From positions 4,776,501-4,840,500 of the forward strand of contig NZ_JADBEG010000001.1 in assembly GCF_014873755.1 (NCBI RefSeq): a stretch of 64,000 nucleotides of DNA. The letters run 5' to 3'. This DNA comes from Amycolatopsis lexingtonensis (GTDB taxonomy: Bacteria; Actinomycetota; Actinomycetes; Mycobacteriales; Pseudonocardiaceae). A model generated the notes under the pieces. That model had not been told where the DNA came from. It made no database searches and saw nothing but the letters and a program-made list of their open reading frames with translations. The stretch's first letter is position 1; each line of letters begins with the position of its first letter. Positions 7,930 to 18,932 of the stretch are shown piece after piece. The translations under genes were made by a program, and so were the position numbers.

Positions 7930-9093
7930 GTGCGGATCGACTACACGCCGGAGCAGCGCGCGCTGGCCGTCGAACTTCGGGAGTACTTCGCCGAGCTCAT
8001 GACGCCCGAGCGTCGTGACGGCCTTCGCTCGGGCGGCGGCGAATACGGCGACGGCGCCGCCTACAAGGAGGTCGTGCGGCAGCTGGGCAAGGACGGCTGG
8101 CTCGCGCTGGGCTGGCCGAAGGAGTACGGCGGGCAGGGCAGGCCGATGCTCGACCAGCTCATCTTCACCGACGAAGCGGCCGTCGCCGGGGTGCCGGTGC
8201 CCTTCCTGACGGTGAACACCGTCGGGCCGACCATCATGCGCTACGGCACCGATGAGCAGAAGGCGTTCTACCTGCCGAAGATCGCGGCCGGCGAGCTGCA
8301 CTTCTCGATCGGCTACTCCGAGCCGGAAGCCGGCACGGACCTGGCTTCGCTGAAGACGCGCGCGGTCCGCGACGGCGACGAATACGTCGTCACCGGGCAG
8401 AAGATGTGGACCAGCCTGATCGAGTACGCCGACTACGTCTGGCTGGCGGTGCGGACCGACCCGGAGGCGAAGAAGCACCGCGGGCTGTCGATGCTGATCG
8501 TGCCGACGTCTTCTCCCGGTTTCTCCTGGACCAAGGTGCACACGGTCGCGGGCGCAGGCACCAGCGCGACGTACTACGACGGCGTGCGCGTGCCGGTTTC
8601 GGCGCGCGTGGCCGAGGAGAACGCGGGCTGGCCGCTGATCACCAACCAGCTCAACCACGAGCGCGTCGCGCTGACGTCCGCGGCGCCGGTGCGCAAGGCG
8701 CTGTCCGACGTCCTGGCGTGGGCGAAGGAGACCGGCGCCATCGAGCAGGAATGGGTGCGGCTGCACCTCGCGCGGGTGCACACCGGCGCGGAGTACCTGA
8801 AGCTGCGGAACTGGCGGATCGCCTGGGCGGCCGCGGCGAGCGAGCTGGGCCCGGCGGAGGCGTCGGCGACGAAGGTGTACGGCACGGAGTTCGCGATCGA
8901 GGCCTACCGGCTGCTGATGGAGGTGCTCGGCGCGGCCGCCGTCGTCCGCGAAGGCTCGCCGGGCGCGCTGCTGGCCGGCCGGATCGAACGGCTGCACCGG
9001 TCGGCGCTCATCCTCACCTTCGGCGGCGGCACCAACGAAATCCAGCGGGACATGATCGCCGCGACCGCACTCGGCCTGCCCGTCACGCGCTAG
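7930..9093 (+). CDS. fadE26: Acyl-CoA dehydrogenase, FadE26/ChsE4-like subunit
   Basis: Flavin-dependent acyl-CoA dehydrogenase subunit of 387 residues, starting at a GTG (MRIDYTPEQR). It shows the acyl-CoA dehydrogenase fold in order: N-terminal helical domain, beta domain with SIGYSEPEAGTDLASLKTRA and QKMWTSL, and C-terminal helices ending in FGGGTNEIQRDMIA. With the next gene it matches the FadE26-FadE27 (ChsE4-ChsE5) pair, known as an alpha2beta2 enzyme that starts beta-oxidation of the cholesterol side chain. Orientation and order equal Rv3504-Rv3505. The KstR box 26 bp upstream implies induction by steroids. Confidence 0.9.
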   Translation: MRIDYTPEQRALAVELREYFAELMTPERRDGLRSGGGEYGDGAAYKEVVRQLGKDGWLALGWPKEYGGQGRPMLDQLIFTDEAAVAGVPVPFLTVNTVGPTIMRYGTDEQKAFYLPKIAAGELHFSIGYSEPEAGTDLASLKTRAVRDGDEYVVTGQKMWTSLIEYADYVWLAVRTDPEAKKHRGLSMLIVPTSSPGFSWTKVHTVAGAGTSATYYDGVRVPVSARVAEENAGWPLITNQLNHERVALTSAAPVRKALSDVLAWAKETGAIEQEWVRLHLARVHTGAEYLKLRNWRIAWAAAASELGPAEASATKVYGTEFAIEAYRLLMEVLGAAAVVREGSPGALLAGRIERLHRSALILTFGGGTNEIQRDMIAATALGLPVTR

Positions 9094-9102
9094 GAGCGTT
9101 CC

Positions 9103-10113
9103 ATGGACTTCACCCCTTCCGAAGCGTCGGCCGACCTCGCCGCGCTGAGCCGGCGGATCCTCGCCGACAAGGCCACCCACGACCCGCACGGCACCGGCGG
9201 CTTCGACGCTCCACTGTGGACGGCACTGGGCCAGGCGGGCGTCCTGGACGCGGCGCTGCCGTCGTCGCTGGGCGGCGGTGGGTTCGGACTGCTGGAGCAG
9301 TGCGCCGTGCTCACCGAGATCGGTCGCGCGGTGGCCGCGGTCCCCTACCTGCCGTCGATCACCATGGCGGCGTCGGCGCTGGCGGAGTTCGGCACGCCGG
9401 AACTGGTGGACCGCTGGGTGCTGCCGGTGCTGCGCGGCGAGCGCGTGCTGGCCGTGGCGTTGTCCGGGTTCACCGCGGTCGGCGGCAAGCTGTCCGGTTC
9501 GCGATCGGCCGTGGCGTCCGGCGCGTTCGCGCACGGGTTCCTGGTCGCCGCTTCGGACGAGGTCTTCCTGGTCGACGCGGCCGCGCCCGGGGTGTCCGTG
9601 CGGCCACAGCGGACGACCGACCACGCGGACGCCTGCCTGCTGGAGCTGTCCGACGCGCCCGGCGTCCCGCTGGGCGACATCGGCGAATGGCTGCGCCTGC
9701 GCGGAACCGTGGGCGTCTGCGCGCAGCAGCTCGGCGTCGTCGAACGGGCACTGGAGCTGACCGCGGCGTACGCGGCCGAGCGCAAGCAGTTCGACCACGT
9801 CATCGGCGGCTTCCAGGCGGTCCGCCAGCGCCTCGCGGACGCCTACGTCGACGTCGAAGCGGTTCGCCTGACGACCCTGCAGGCCGCGTGGCGGCTGGAC
9901 TCGGGCCTCCCCGCGACGGAGGCGGTGGCGACGGCGAAGTTCTGGGCCGCGGAGGCGGGCCACCGGGTGGCGCACACGACGGTCCACGTCCACGGCGGCG
10001 TCGGCATCGACGTCGACCACGTGGTGCACCGCTACTTCACGGCGGCGAAGCGCCTGGAGTTCGAGCTCGGCTCGGCGACCTCCCAGCTGCTGGCTCTGGG
10101 CGACGCCCTCTAA
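9103..10113 (+). CDS. fadE27: Acyl-CoA dehydrogenase, FadE27/ChsE5-like partner subunit
   Basis: Second acyl-CoA dehydrogenase subunit, 336 residues, starting 9 bp after the first gene. It is shorter than a stand-alone enzyme and has a reduced middle domain, as expected for the non-catalytic half of the heteromeric steroid acyl-CoA dehydrogenases. The C-terminal domain has YAAERKQFDHVIGGFQAVRQ and the HVHGGVGIDVDH segment. Its last bases overlap the convergent beta-lactamase-family gene by 4 bp. Assignment to FadE27 comes from order and size; the substrate is inferred. Confidence 0.88.
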   Translation: MDFTPSEASADLAALSRRILADKATHDPHGTGGFDAPLWTALGQAGVLDAALPSSLGGGGFGLLEQCAVLTEIGRAVAAVPYLPSITMAASALAEFGTPELVDRWVLPVLRGERVLAVALSGFTAVGGKLSGSRSAVASGAFAHGFLVAASDEVFLVDAAAPGVSVRPQRTTDHADACLLELSDAPGVPLGDIGEWLRLRGTVGVCAQQLGVVERALELTAAYAAERKQFDHVIGGFQAVRQRLADAYVDVEAVRLTTLQAAWRLDSGLPATEAVATAKFWAAEAGHRVAHTTVHVHGGVGIDVDHVVHRYFTAAKRLEFELGSATSQLLALGDAL

Positions 10114-11240
10114 GCCGCGTACGTCCAGAACTCGCGCATCAGCGGGGTCGGGTCGGGGCTGGTGAGCTCGACCTGGGTCAGCAGCACCGAAACCGTGCCG
10201 GTCGACGGGACGACGTGCCACGCCGTGCCCGCGCCGCCGACCCAGCCGTAGCGGCCCGCGAACTCGCCGGGTTGCCGCGGGTCGACGTCCACCGAACCGC
10301 CGTAGCCCCAGCCCTGGCCGTGCAGGAACTCCCGCCCGGCTTCCCGCTGCACCGGCGTCAGGTGGTCCGTGGTCATCGCGTGCACCGACCGGGCCGACAG
10401 CAGCCGCCGGTCGCCCACCGTGCCGCCGGCCAGCAGGAAGCGGCCGAACGCGAGCAGGTCGTCGGCCGTCGACACGAGCCCGCCGGACCCGGACGGGAAC
10501 GACGGCGGCGTGCTCCACCGGCCCTCCGGCGAGTCGATCAGCCGGAGCCCCTCTTCGCCGCGGCGGTACGCGCTGGTCAGCCGGCCCAGCGCCGCCGTCG
10601 GCACGGTGAATCCGGTGTCGGCCATGCCGAGCGGCTCGAACAGGTGCTCCGCCAGGAACTCCGGCAGCGGGCGGCCGGTGACCCGCGAGATCAGCATGCC
10701 CTGCAGGTCCGAGCCGGTGTCGTAGAGCCACGCCTCGCCCGGCTGGTGCAGCAGCGGCACCTGCGCCAGCGCGGCCAGCCACCCGTCCGGCGTGAGCCCG
10801 CGCGGCGGCGCCGCCGGGTGACCGAGCACCTGCAGCAGCAGGTCGACGGCGGGCAGCGTCATGTCGGCCGCGAGCCCGTACCCGCACCGGAAGGTCAGCA
10901 GATCGCCCACGGTGATGGGCCGGACGGCGGGCACCACGTCGTCGACCGGGCCACTTGGCGTGCGCACCACCATCGGTGACGCGAGCTCCGGCAGCCACCG
11001 CTCGACCGGGTCGTCGAGGGTGAGTTCGCCTTCGTCGACGAGCAGCAGCACGGCCGCGGCCGTGATCGGCTTGGTGAGCGAGGCGATGCGGAACAGGGAG
11101 TCCCGCACCATCGGGACGGTGTGCTTGGTGTCGGCCGAGCCGACGGCCGCCGCTTCGACGTGCTCGCCGCGCGCGACGAGGGCCACGGCGCCGGGGAGGT
11201 CGCTCGTGTGCCGGGTCAGGACGTCGGTGAGAGGTGACAT
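10110..11240 (-). CDS. Serine beta-lactamase-family hydrolase (class C/esterase fold)
   Basis: Penicillin-binding-protein-like hydrolase of 376 residues. The nucleophile motif SLTK (FRIASLTKPITAAAV) is intact; the second motif is YDT in WLYDTGSDLQG instead of the usual YxN, and the third region is weak (GWVGGAGTAW). No signal peptide is visible, so it is probably a cytoplasmic esterase or peptidase and not a resistance enzyme. I prefer the ATG at 11240 because AGGAA stands five bases upstream; a GTG at 11261 lacks a ribosome binding site. The start follows the stop of the upstream repeat ORF by one base, which suggests translational coupling. Confidence 0.85.
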   Translation of the reverse strand: MSPLTDVLTRHTSDLPGAVALVARGEHVEAAAVGSADTKHTVPMVRDSLFRIASLTKPITAAAVLLLVDEGELTLDDPVERWLPELASPMVVRTPSGPVDDVVPAVRPITVGDLLTFRCGYGLAADMTLPAVDLLLQVLGHPAAPPRGLTPDGWLAALAQVPLLHQPGEAWLYDTGSDLQGMLISRVTGRPLPEFLAEHLFEPLGMADTGFTVPTAALGRLTSAYRRGEEGLRLIDSPEGRWSTPPSFPSGSGGLVSTADDLLAFGRFLLAGGTVGDRRLLSARSVHAMTTDHLTPVQREAGREFLHGQGWGYGGSVDVDPRQPGEFAGRYGWVGGAGTAWHVVPSTGTVSVLLTQVELTSPDPTPLMREFWTYAA

Positions 11241-11241
11241 T

Positions 11242-11616
11242 TCAGTTCCTGGGTCGCTCACACGGCCGGTGCCGGGAGGGGTCGGTCGCGCTGGCCGGCC
11301 GCACGGACCGGTGCCGAGGCGAGTGGGCGCGGGGCGGGTCGGTTGGGGCAGCCGAGCGGATCGATCGCACGGACCGGCGGCGGGACGAGCCGGTCGCGGT
11401 GGCCAGATCAGCCGAGCGCGTCGGCCGCACGACCCGGCGCCGAAGCAGGTCGGTGCCGGGCGGGTCGGTCGGCGTAGCCGGATCAGCCGAGCGGATCGAT
11501 CGCACAGGCCGGCGGCGGGACAGGCCGGTCACGGCGGCCGGATCAGCCGAGCGGGTCGGCCGCACGGACCGGCGCCGAATCGGGTCGGCGCCGGGTGGGT
11601 CGGGCAGCTCGGCCAT
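11242..11616 (-). CDS. Hypothetical Arg/Ser/Pro-rich repeat ORF between pat and the hydrolase gene
   Basis: Frame of 124 codons that exactly fills the space between the pat stop and the hydrolase start, in the same direction. It begins MAELPDPPGADPIRRRSVRP two bases after the pat stop. The product would consist of alternating units such as RRRSVRPTRSADPA and RRRPVRSIRSADPA, with no hydrophobic segment and no known domain. Third positions are mostly G or C (26 of the first 30 codons by my count), as in real genes of this genome. Against a functional protein: the DNA itself is a tandem repeat derived from the pat 3' end, so the frame may have been kept open by chance or by the need to couple translation. 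Confidence 0.4.
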   Translation of the reverse strand: MAELPDPPGADPIRRRSVRPTRSADPAAVTGLSRRRPVRSIRSADPATPTDPPGTDLLRRRVVRPTRSADLATATGSSRRRSVRSIRSAAPTDPPRAHSPRHRSVRPASATDPSRHRPCERPRN

Positions 11617-11617
11617 G

Positions 11618-11640
<23 letters not shown>
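11293..11640. repeat. Degenerate 135-bp tandem repeat (60 + 75 bp half-units) related to the pat 3' end
   Basis: The string GCCGAGCG recurs at 11351, 11411, 11486 and 11546, giving alternating steps of 60, 75 and 60 bp, hence a 135-bp unit. Bases 11351-11410 and 11486-11545 differ at 7 of 60 positions, all transitions; 11411-11470 and 11546-11605 differ at 8. A partial further copy starts near 11293. The last 20 bases of the pat reading frame (about 11621-11640) align with the start of the units at 14 of 20 positions, so the array probably grew by duplication of the pat gene end. Confidence 0.75.
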
Positions 11641-14299
<2,659 letters not shown>

Positions 14300-14301
14300 G
14301 A

Positions 14302-15471
14302 TCAGTCCCTCGGGTCGTCCGGGTCGAGGCCGTGCAAGGGGAACACGGCACGGCGCGTATCCCGGACGGCGATGTCGACGGGGTCGTCCTCCCCGTCGCC
14401 CCACGGCTTGAACCCGGTGTCGCGGTCGTCGGTCATCGCCCGCGGGAGTTCGGCGTGCGGCGCGGCCTTCCCGACGGTGGTGGTCCAGCCCGGCGGCAGC
14501 GGCGTCGCCGGGTCGACGTCCCGGCCGAGGACGGTGGCGATCAGGTGCGTCCACGACCGCGGGACCACGCGGATCAGCTGGTAGCCGCCGCCCCCGACGG
14601 CGATCCACTTGCCGCCGGCGTAGGTCTCGGCGAGGTCGCGGAGGGTGGCGTAGATGGTGCGGTGCCCGTCGACGGACAGCGAGAGGTCGGCGAGCGGGTC
14701 CTCTTCGTGCGAGTCGACGCCGCACTGGGTGAACAGCAGCTGCGGTTCGAAGTCGGCGAGCAGCGAGGGCACGACGGCGGTGAACGCCCGCAGCCACCCG
14801 GGATCCCGCGTCCGCGGCGGCAGCGGGATGTTGACGGCGGTCCCGTCGGCCTTCCCCCGCCCGGTCTCGGCGGAGTAGCCGGTCCCCGGCCAGAGCGTGA
14901 AGGGGTGCTGGTGCAGCGAGATCGTGAGGACGCGTGGGTCGTCGTAGAAGGCGGCCTGGACGCCGTCGCCGTGGTGGACGTCGGTGTCGATGTAGGCGAT
15001 CCGCTCGAAACCGTGGTCGAGCAGCCACGAGATGGCGACGGCGCAGTCGTTGTAGACGCAGAACCCGGCCGCCTGGTCCCGCATGGCGTGGTGCAGCCCC
15101 CCGGCGATGTTGACCGCCCGGGTGGCCTCGCCCTCGGCGATCTTGCGCGCGGCGAGCAGCGTGGACCCGACGACGAGCGCGGAGGCGTCGTGCATGTCGG
15201 AGAAGACGGGGTTGTCGGCGGTCCCGAGCCCGTGCCCGACATCCCACCCGACGAGCGGCGCCTCCCGCACGGCGGCGAGGTATTCGGGAGCGTGGACCCG
15301 GAGGAGTTCTTCGTCGCCGGCGCTGGTGGGGACGAGGAGTTCGACGCCGTCGAGGACGCCGAGTTCGGTGGCCAGCCGGACGGTGAGCTCCAGCCGGACG
15401 GGGTTGAACGGGTGATCCCCACCCAGGTCATAACCGAGAAGGGCGGAGTCCCACACGACGGCCGGCGACAT
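14302..15471 (-). CDS. acuC: AcuC-type (class I/HDAC-like) protein deacetylase
   Basis: Zinc-dependent deacetylase of 389 residues with the histone-deacetylase fold. Catalytic residues visible: the tandem His pair in GLHHAM (127-128), zinc-site residues in IDTDVHHGDG (D162, D164, H166), GFCVYND, and the GGGGY motif (VGGGGYQL). AcuC enzymes reactivate acetyl-CoA synthetase by removing acetyl groups from its active-site lysine, which fits the pat gene directly downstream. The upstream 500-bp palindrome-rich gap must contain the promoter. Confidence 0.92.
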   Translation of the reverse strand: MSPAVVWDSALLGYDLGGDHPFNPVRLELTVRLATELGVLDGVELLVPTSAGDEELLRVHAPEYLAAVREAPLVGWDVGHGLGTADNPVFSDMHDASALVVGSTLLAARKIAEGEATRAVNIAGGLHHAMRDQAAGFCVYNDCAVAISWLLDHGFERIAYIDTDVHHGDGVQAAFYDDPRVLTISLHQHPFTLWPGTGYSAETGRGKADGTAVNIPLPPRTRDPGWLRAFTAVVPSLLADFEPQLLFTQCGVDSHEEDPLADLSLSVDGHRTIYATLRDLAETYAGGKWIAVGGGGYQLIRVVPRSWTHLIATVLGRDVDPATPLPPGWTTTVGKAAPHAELPRAMTDDRDTGFKPWGDGEDDPVDIAVRDTRRAVFPLHGLDPDDPRD

Positions 15472-15617
15472 AGTGTCCGACTGTAGTGCCGTTCGGGGGA
15501 CTGTGTGGACCCGAAAGGGCTTGGGGGTGGGCTCCGCCCGGGGGTGGAGTGGCTCGGCCGGCGCGGGCGTCCCTGGCAGCGTCGTGGTCGTGGCCCGCCG
15601 GGAGGGGCGGGCGACGT

Positions 15618-15897
15618 CATGAACGACTCTTTCATGTCGTCGGGCGAGGTGAACGGGTCGTTCATGACGGGCCGCCCCAGGGCTCCGGCAAAGTCGCGTT
15701 GGTGCAGCCCGCAGCGTTGCACCAGCGTCTTGAATGACTCATTCAGGACCTCCGAAGACCTGAATGACTCATTCAAGACGTCGGGCGAGCGGGTCACCGA
15801 CGGCAGAGCGGCCCGGCCGCGTGACTTTGCCGGGACCCCGGCCGTGATGTCGTGAACGACTCGTTCAGGTCGTCTGGTGAGGTGAACGACCCGTTCA
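15618..15897. repeat. Six short palindromes arranged as three pairs 30-32 bp apart
   Basis: Dyads: CATGAA-N7-TTCATG at 15618-15636; TGAACG-N3-CGTTCA at 15650-15664; TGAATGACTCATTCA at 15731-15745 and again at 15761-15775; TGAACGACTCGTTCA at 15853-15867; TGAACG-N3-CGTTCA at 15883-15897. Start-to-start spacing within each pair is 32, 30 and 30 bp. The arms share the theme TGAAyG/CrTTCA. They could form stem-loops in RNA or bind a dimeric protein. I infer a lineage-specific dispersed repeat family. Confidence 0.8.
15700..15724. repeat. Stem-loop between the second and third palindrome
   Basis: TGGTGCA at 15700-15706 pairs with TGCACCA at 15718-15724 around an 11-base loop; two further flanking pairs are possible. 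It could serve as a weak terminator or as part of the repeat family around it. Confidence 0.5.
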
Positions 15898-15977
15898 TGA
15901 CGTGCGGGCAGCCGGATCGGCCGTGCTGATCCGACTTTGCCAGGGCCCTGACGGGCCGGCCGGTGAGCGGGGAGCGC

Positions 15978-16823
15978 TCAGCCGGGCAGGGGGCCGGTCG
16001 CCGCGGGGCGGTCCGGGTTGCGGGACCAGTGGGACCACGAGCCCGCGTACAGGCCCGCGCCCGGGTGGCCGGCCAGTTCCAGGGCCAGGACCACCGAACT
16101 CGCCGTCACCCCTGAGCCGCAGTAGGCGCCCACCGGCTCGCCGGGGCGCAGGCCCAGGTCTGCGAAGCGGGCCGCCAGCTCGGCCGGGGCGTGCCAGCGG
16201 CCGTTGTCGGCGATGTGCCCGGAGAACGGGGCGTTCACCGCGCCCGGGATGTGACCCGCGCGCGGGTCCACCGGCTCCGTCTCGCCCGCGTAGCGCGGGG
16301 TGGCGCGGGCGTCGAGCAGGAGGCCGTCGCGGGCCAGGGCCGCTGCCTCGTCCGCGTCGAGGACCGGCATCGCGCCCGGCCGGACCTCGATGTCGCCGGG
16401 CTCCGGGTCGGCCTGCTCGGTGCTGACCGGGTGTCCCTCGGCCGACCACGCCGCGTAACCGCCGTCGAGGACCGCCACCTCTTCGTGGCCCGCCCAGCGC
16501 AGCAGCCACCACGCGCGGGCCGCCACCGAGCCGTCGGCGTCGTCGTAGGCGACCACCGGGTGGCCGGTCCGGACGCCGGCCGCGCGCAGGTCGCGCTGCA
16601 GGTCGGCGGGGGCGGGGAGGGGGTGGCGGCCGCCTTCGCCCGGCTCGGCCGCGAGGGCTCGGTCGAGATCCACGAACACGGCGCCGGGCACGTGGCCCTC
16701 CCGGTAGGACTCGGCGCCGGGCGGGCCGGCGAGCCGCCAGCGGACGTCGAGGACGACGGGCCGCCCGGCGGCCGGGCCCGCCAGCGCGGCGGCGAGGTCG
16801 GTGGTGCTGATCAGCGGACGCAT
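15978..16823 (-). CDS. Thiosulfate/3-mercaptopyruvate sulfurtransferase (two-domain rhodanese)
   Basis: Sulfurtransferase of 281 residues moving a sulfane sulfur from thiosulfate or 3-mercaptopyruvate to a thiol or cyanide acceptor. There are two rhodanese domains: an inactive N-terminal one (about 1-135, with [11 protein letters not shown] and [13 protein letters not shown]) and an active C-terminal one (about 150-281) with catalytic C235 in the loop [10 protein letters not shown] Gly-Ser-Gly loop is more typical of mercaptopyruvate or general rhodaneses. It stands alone, divergent from ideR, with no visible link to its neighbours. Confidence 0.9.
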   Translation of the reverse strand: MRPLISTTDLAAALAGPAAGRPVVLDVRWRLAGPPGAESYREGHVPGAVFVDLDRALAAEPGEGGRHPLPAPADLQRDLRAAGVRTGHPVVAYDDADGSVAARAWWLLRWAGHEEVAVLDGGYAAWSAEGHPVSTEQADPEPGDIEVRPGAMPVLDADEAAALARDGLLLDARATPRYAGETEPVDPRAGHIPGAVNAPFSGHIADNGRWHAPAELAARFADLGLRPGEPVGAYCGSGVTASSVVLALELAGHPGAGLYAGSWSHWSRNPDRPAATGPLPG

Positions 16824-16962
16824 GCTCCCATCTTGCAGCGGCCCGGCACCCGGCCGCGCCGGGGTGCGGACATATCCCCCACCGGCGAGTTGTTATCCAG
16901 CAGGCCCGCCGCCGCTGTCGGTGCCAACGACTACGATGAGCAACGCGGACGAAGGGGACAGC

Positions 16963-17652
16963 GTGAACGATCTCATCGACACCACCGAGATGTACTTGCG
17001 TACGATCTACGAGCTCGAAGAAGAAGGTGTCGTTCCGCTGCGCGCCCGCATCGCCGAGCGCCTGCAGCAGAGCGGCCCGACCGTGAGCCAGACCGTCGCC
17101 CGGATGGAGCGCGACGGCCTCGTCGTGGTCGCCGACGACCGGCACCTCCAGCTGACCGACCACGGCCGCGAACTGGCCATCGCCGTCATGCGCAAGCACC
17201 GCCTGGCCGAGCGCCTCCTCGTCGACGTGATCGGGCTCGAGTGGGAGCACGTGCACAACGAGGCGTGCCGGTGGGAGCACGTGATGAGCGAGGCCGTCGA
17301 GCGCAAGCTGGTCAAGCTGCTCGACCACCCGACCACCTCCCCGTACGGCAACCCGATCCCCGGTCTGGACAAGCTGGGCGACGGCGACCCGGCCCCACCC
17401 GCGGAGGCCGACCTGGTCCGGCTCGACGAGTTCGCCCGCACCGGCGGCGGCCGCGTCGAGATCCGGCGCATCGCCGAGCACGTCCAGCTGGACGAGTCGC
17501 TGATGACCGAGCTCAAGTCCGTCGGCATCGTGCCGGGCGGCACGGTCACCATCGGCAAGGCCAACGGCGGGACCATCGAGGTCACCGGCGGGGACACCAC
17601 CGCCCAGGTCGCCACCTCCGCGCTGCACGCCGTCCTGGCGCAGGCCAGGTGA
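16963..17652 (+). CDS. ideR: Iron-dependent regulator of the DtxR/IdeR family
   Basis: Ferrous-iron-activated repressor of 229 residues, matching IdeR of M. tuberculosis in length and sequence. Order: winged helix (1-73), dimerisation domain (74-140), proline-rich linker, C-terminal SH3-like domain (about 150-229). Primary site ligands M10, C102, E105 and H106 and ancillary ligands H79, E83 and H98 all stand at the canonical numbers. The GTG start is fixed by this numbering and by AAGGGGA upstream. It represses iron uptake and siderophore genes when iron is sufficient. No IdeR box is seen near it. Confidence 0.95.
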   Translation: MNDLIDTTEMYLRTIYELEEEGVVPLRARIAERLQQSGPTVSQTVARMERDGLVVVADDRHLQLTDHGRELAIAVMRKHRLAERLLVDVIGLEWEHVHNEACRWEHVMSEAVERKLVKLLDHPTTSPYGNPIPGLDKLGDGDPAPPAEADLVRLDEFARTGGGRVEIRRIAEHVQLDESLMTELKSVGIVPGGTVTIGKANGGTIEVTGGDTTAQVATSALHAVLAQAR

Positions 17653-18833
17653 GCCCCGCTTCGGAGGCCGTGGCGGCGTTCCGCACGGTCCACGGCACCG
17701 CGCCCACCGGCGTCTGGTCGGCGCCCGGGCGGGTCAACCTGATCGGCGAGCACACCGACTACAACGACGGCTTCGTGCTGCCGTTCGCCCTGCCGCACCG
17801 CCTGGCGGCCGCCGCTTCGCCCCGCGAAGACGGCGTCCTGTCCGTGGCCACCCTCGGCGACGACGGGCAGATCCAGCGCTCCGGCGAGCTCAAGATCGCC
17901 GACCTGGCGCCGGGCACCGTCGACGGGTGGGCCGCGTACCCGGCGGGCGTCGCCTGGGTGCTGCGTGACCAGGGCTTCACCGCCGGTGCCGACCTGGTCG
18001 TCGCCGGGGACGTGCCGTCCGGGGCGGGGCTGTCCTCGTCCCACGCGCTCGAGTGCGCGGTGTCGCTGGCGTTGCTGGGCCTGGCCGGCCTGGAGCTCGG
18101 CGCGCCCGGCGACCGCGTCCCGACGCGGTCCCAGGTGGCGCGGTGGGTGCAGCGCTCGGAAAACGACTTCGTCGGCGCGCCCACCGGCCTGCTCGACCAG
18201 ACGGCGTCGCTGTGCTGCACGGAGTCGCACGTGCTGTTCCTCGACGTGCGCTCGGGCGAGCAGGAGCAGGTGCCGTTCGGCCTGGCCGAGGCCGGGCTGC
18301 AGGTGCTGATCATCGACACCCGCACCAAGCATTCGCACGCCGAAGGTGGCTACGGCGAGCGCCGCCGCGGCACCGAGCGGGCGGCCGAACTGCTCGGAGT
18401 GAAGGCGCTGCGCGACATCACCGTCGAAGGCCTCGCCGCGGCCCTCGACCGGCTGCCGGACGACTTGGTGCCGCTGGTGCGGCACGTCGTCACCGAAAAC
18501 CAGCGGGTGCTCGAGACGGTCGAGCTGCTGCGCGCCGGGAAGCTGGCCGAAATCGGGCCGTTCCTGGACGCCTCGCACGTCAGCATGCGCGACGACTACC
18601 GGATCTCCACGGCCGAGCTGGACCTCGCGGTCGGCTCGGCGCGGGAAGCCGGCGCCCTCGGCTCGCGGATGACCGGCGGCGGCTTCGGCGGCTCGGCCAT
18701 CGCGCTGGTCCGCGACGCCGACCTGGGGCGGGTCAAGGCGGCCGTCGAAGCGGCGTACGAAAAGGCCGGCTACCGGCGCCCACGGATGTTCACCGCGGTG
18801 CCCTCCCGCGGCGCCGGCCGCGACGAGGTCTGA
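17649..18833 (+). CDS. galK: Galactokinase
   Basis: Phosphorylates galactose to galactose-1-phosphate in the Leloir pathway; 394 residues, GHMP kinase family. The galactokinase signature [15 protein letters not shown] is at 27-41, the ATP-binding [12 protein letters not shown] loop at about 118-129, and the C-terminal GHMP motif is [14 protein letters not shown]. The GTG overlaps the ideR stop as GTGA, so translation is coupled to the iron regulator. No galT gene is visible in the window, so the transferase step must be encoded elsewhere. Confidence 0.93.
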   Translation: MSPASEAVAAFRTVHGTAPTGVWSAPGRVNLIGEHTDYNDGFVLPFALPHRLAAAASPREDGVLSVATLGDDGQIQRSGELKIADLAPGTVDGWAAYPAGVAWVLRDQGFTAGADLVVAGDVPSGAGLSSSHALECAVSLALLGLAGLELGAPGDRVPTRSQVARWVQRSENDFVGAPTGLLDQTASLCCTESHVLFLDVRSGEQEQVPFGLAEAGLQVLIIDTRTKHSHAEGGYGERRRGTERAAELLGVKALRDITVEGLAAALDRLPDDLVPLVRHVVTENQRVLETVELLRAGKLAEIGPFLDASHVSMRDDYRISTAELDLAVGSAREAGALGSRMTGGGFGGSAIALVRDADLGRVKAAVEAAYEKAGYRRPRMFTAVPSRGAGRDEV

Positions 18834-18843
18834 GGACGTGCGG

Positions 18844-18871
18844 GTCCGCCCGGGGCAACCCCCGCGCGGAC
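18844..18871 (+). terminator. Hairpin between galK and galE
   Basis: Outer arms GTCCGC/GCGGAC enclose an inner CGGGG-CAA-CCCCG-type stem. There is no T-run. It may attenuate read-through from ideR-galK into galE or stabilise the upstream RNA end. Confidence 0.4.
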
Positions 18872-18932
18872 TCGCGCGTCGCCGAGGGGGAAGACTGAAC
18901 CGCGTCATCACCCTCGGCAGAAAGGCCTGGAC

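Larger units (their letters stand above)
15472..15977. other. 506-bp gene-free stretch with repeats
   Basis: No credible gene. Frames here read through palindromes and produce repetitive strings such as LNDSF. The stretch contains the acuC promoter on the left and three pairs of short dyads (15618-15897), a separate stem-loop at 15700-15724, and the 11-mer CCGGCAAAGTC at 15685-15695, whose perfect reverse complement lies at 15823-15833 and near-copy at 15933-15943. Confidence 0.7.

Noticed and set aside
7843..10998. 1051-codon open frame on the minus strand
   Set aside because: It is antisense to the two acyl-CoA dehydrogenases, very Arg/Ala-rich, and has no domain; it is a shadow of high-GC coding DNA.
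10110..11240. True beta-lactamase resistance gene
   Set aside because: No signal peptide and the second motif is YDT, not YxN; the family is mostly esterases and peptidases.
14574..15797. 407-codon minus frame reading through the palindromes (LNESF-like strings)
   Set aside because: It overlaps acuC in another frame and its upstream part is only translated repeat DNA.
16824..16962. IdeR box in the ideR promoter region
   Set aside because: No TTAGGTTAGGCTAACCTAA-like 19-mer is present in this gap.
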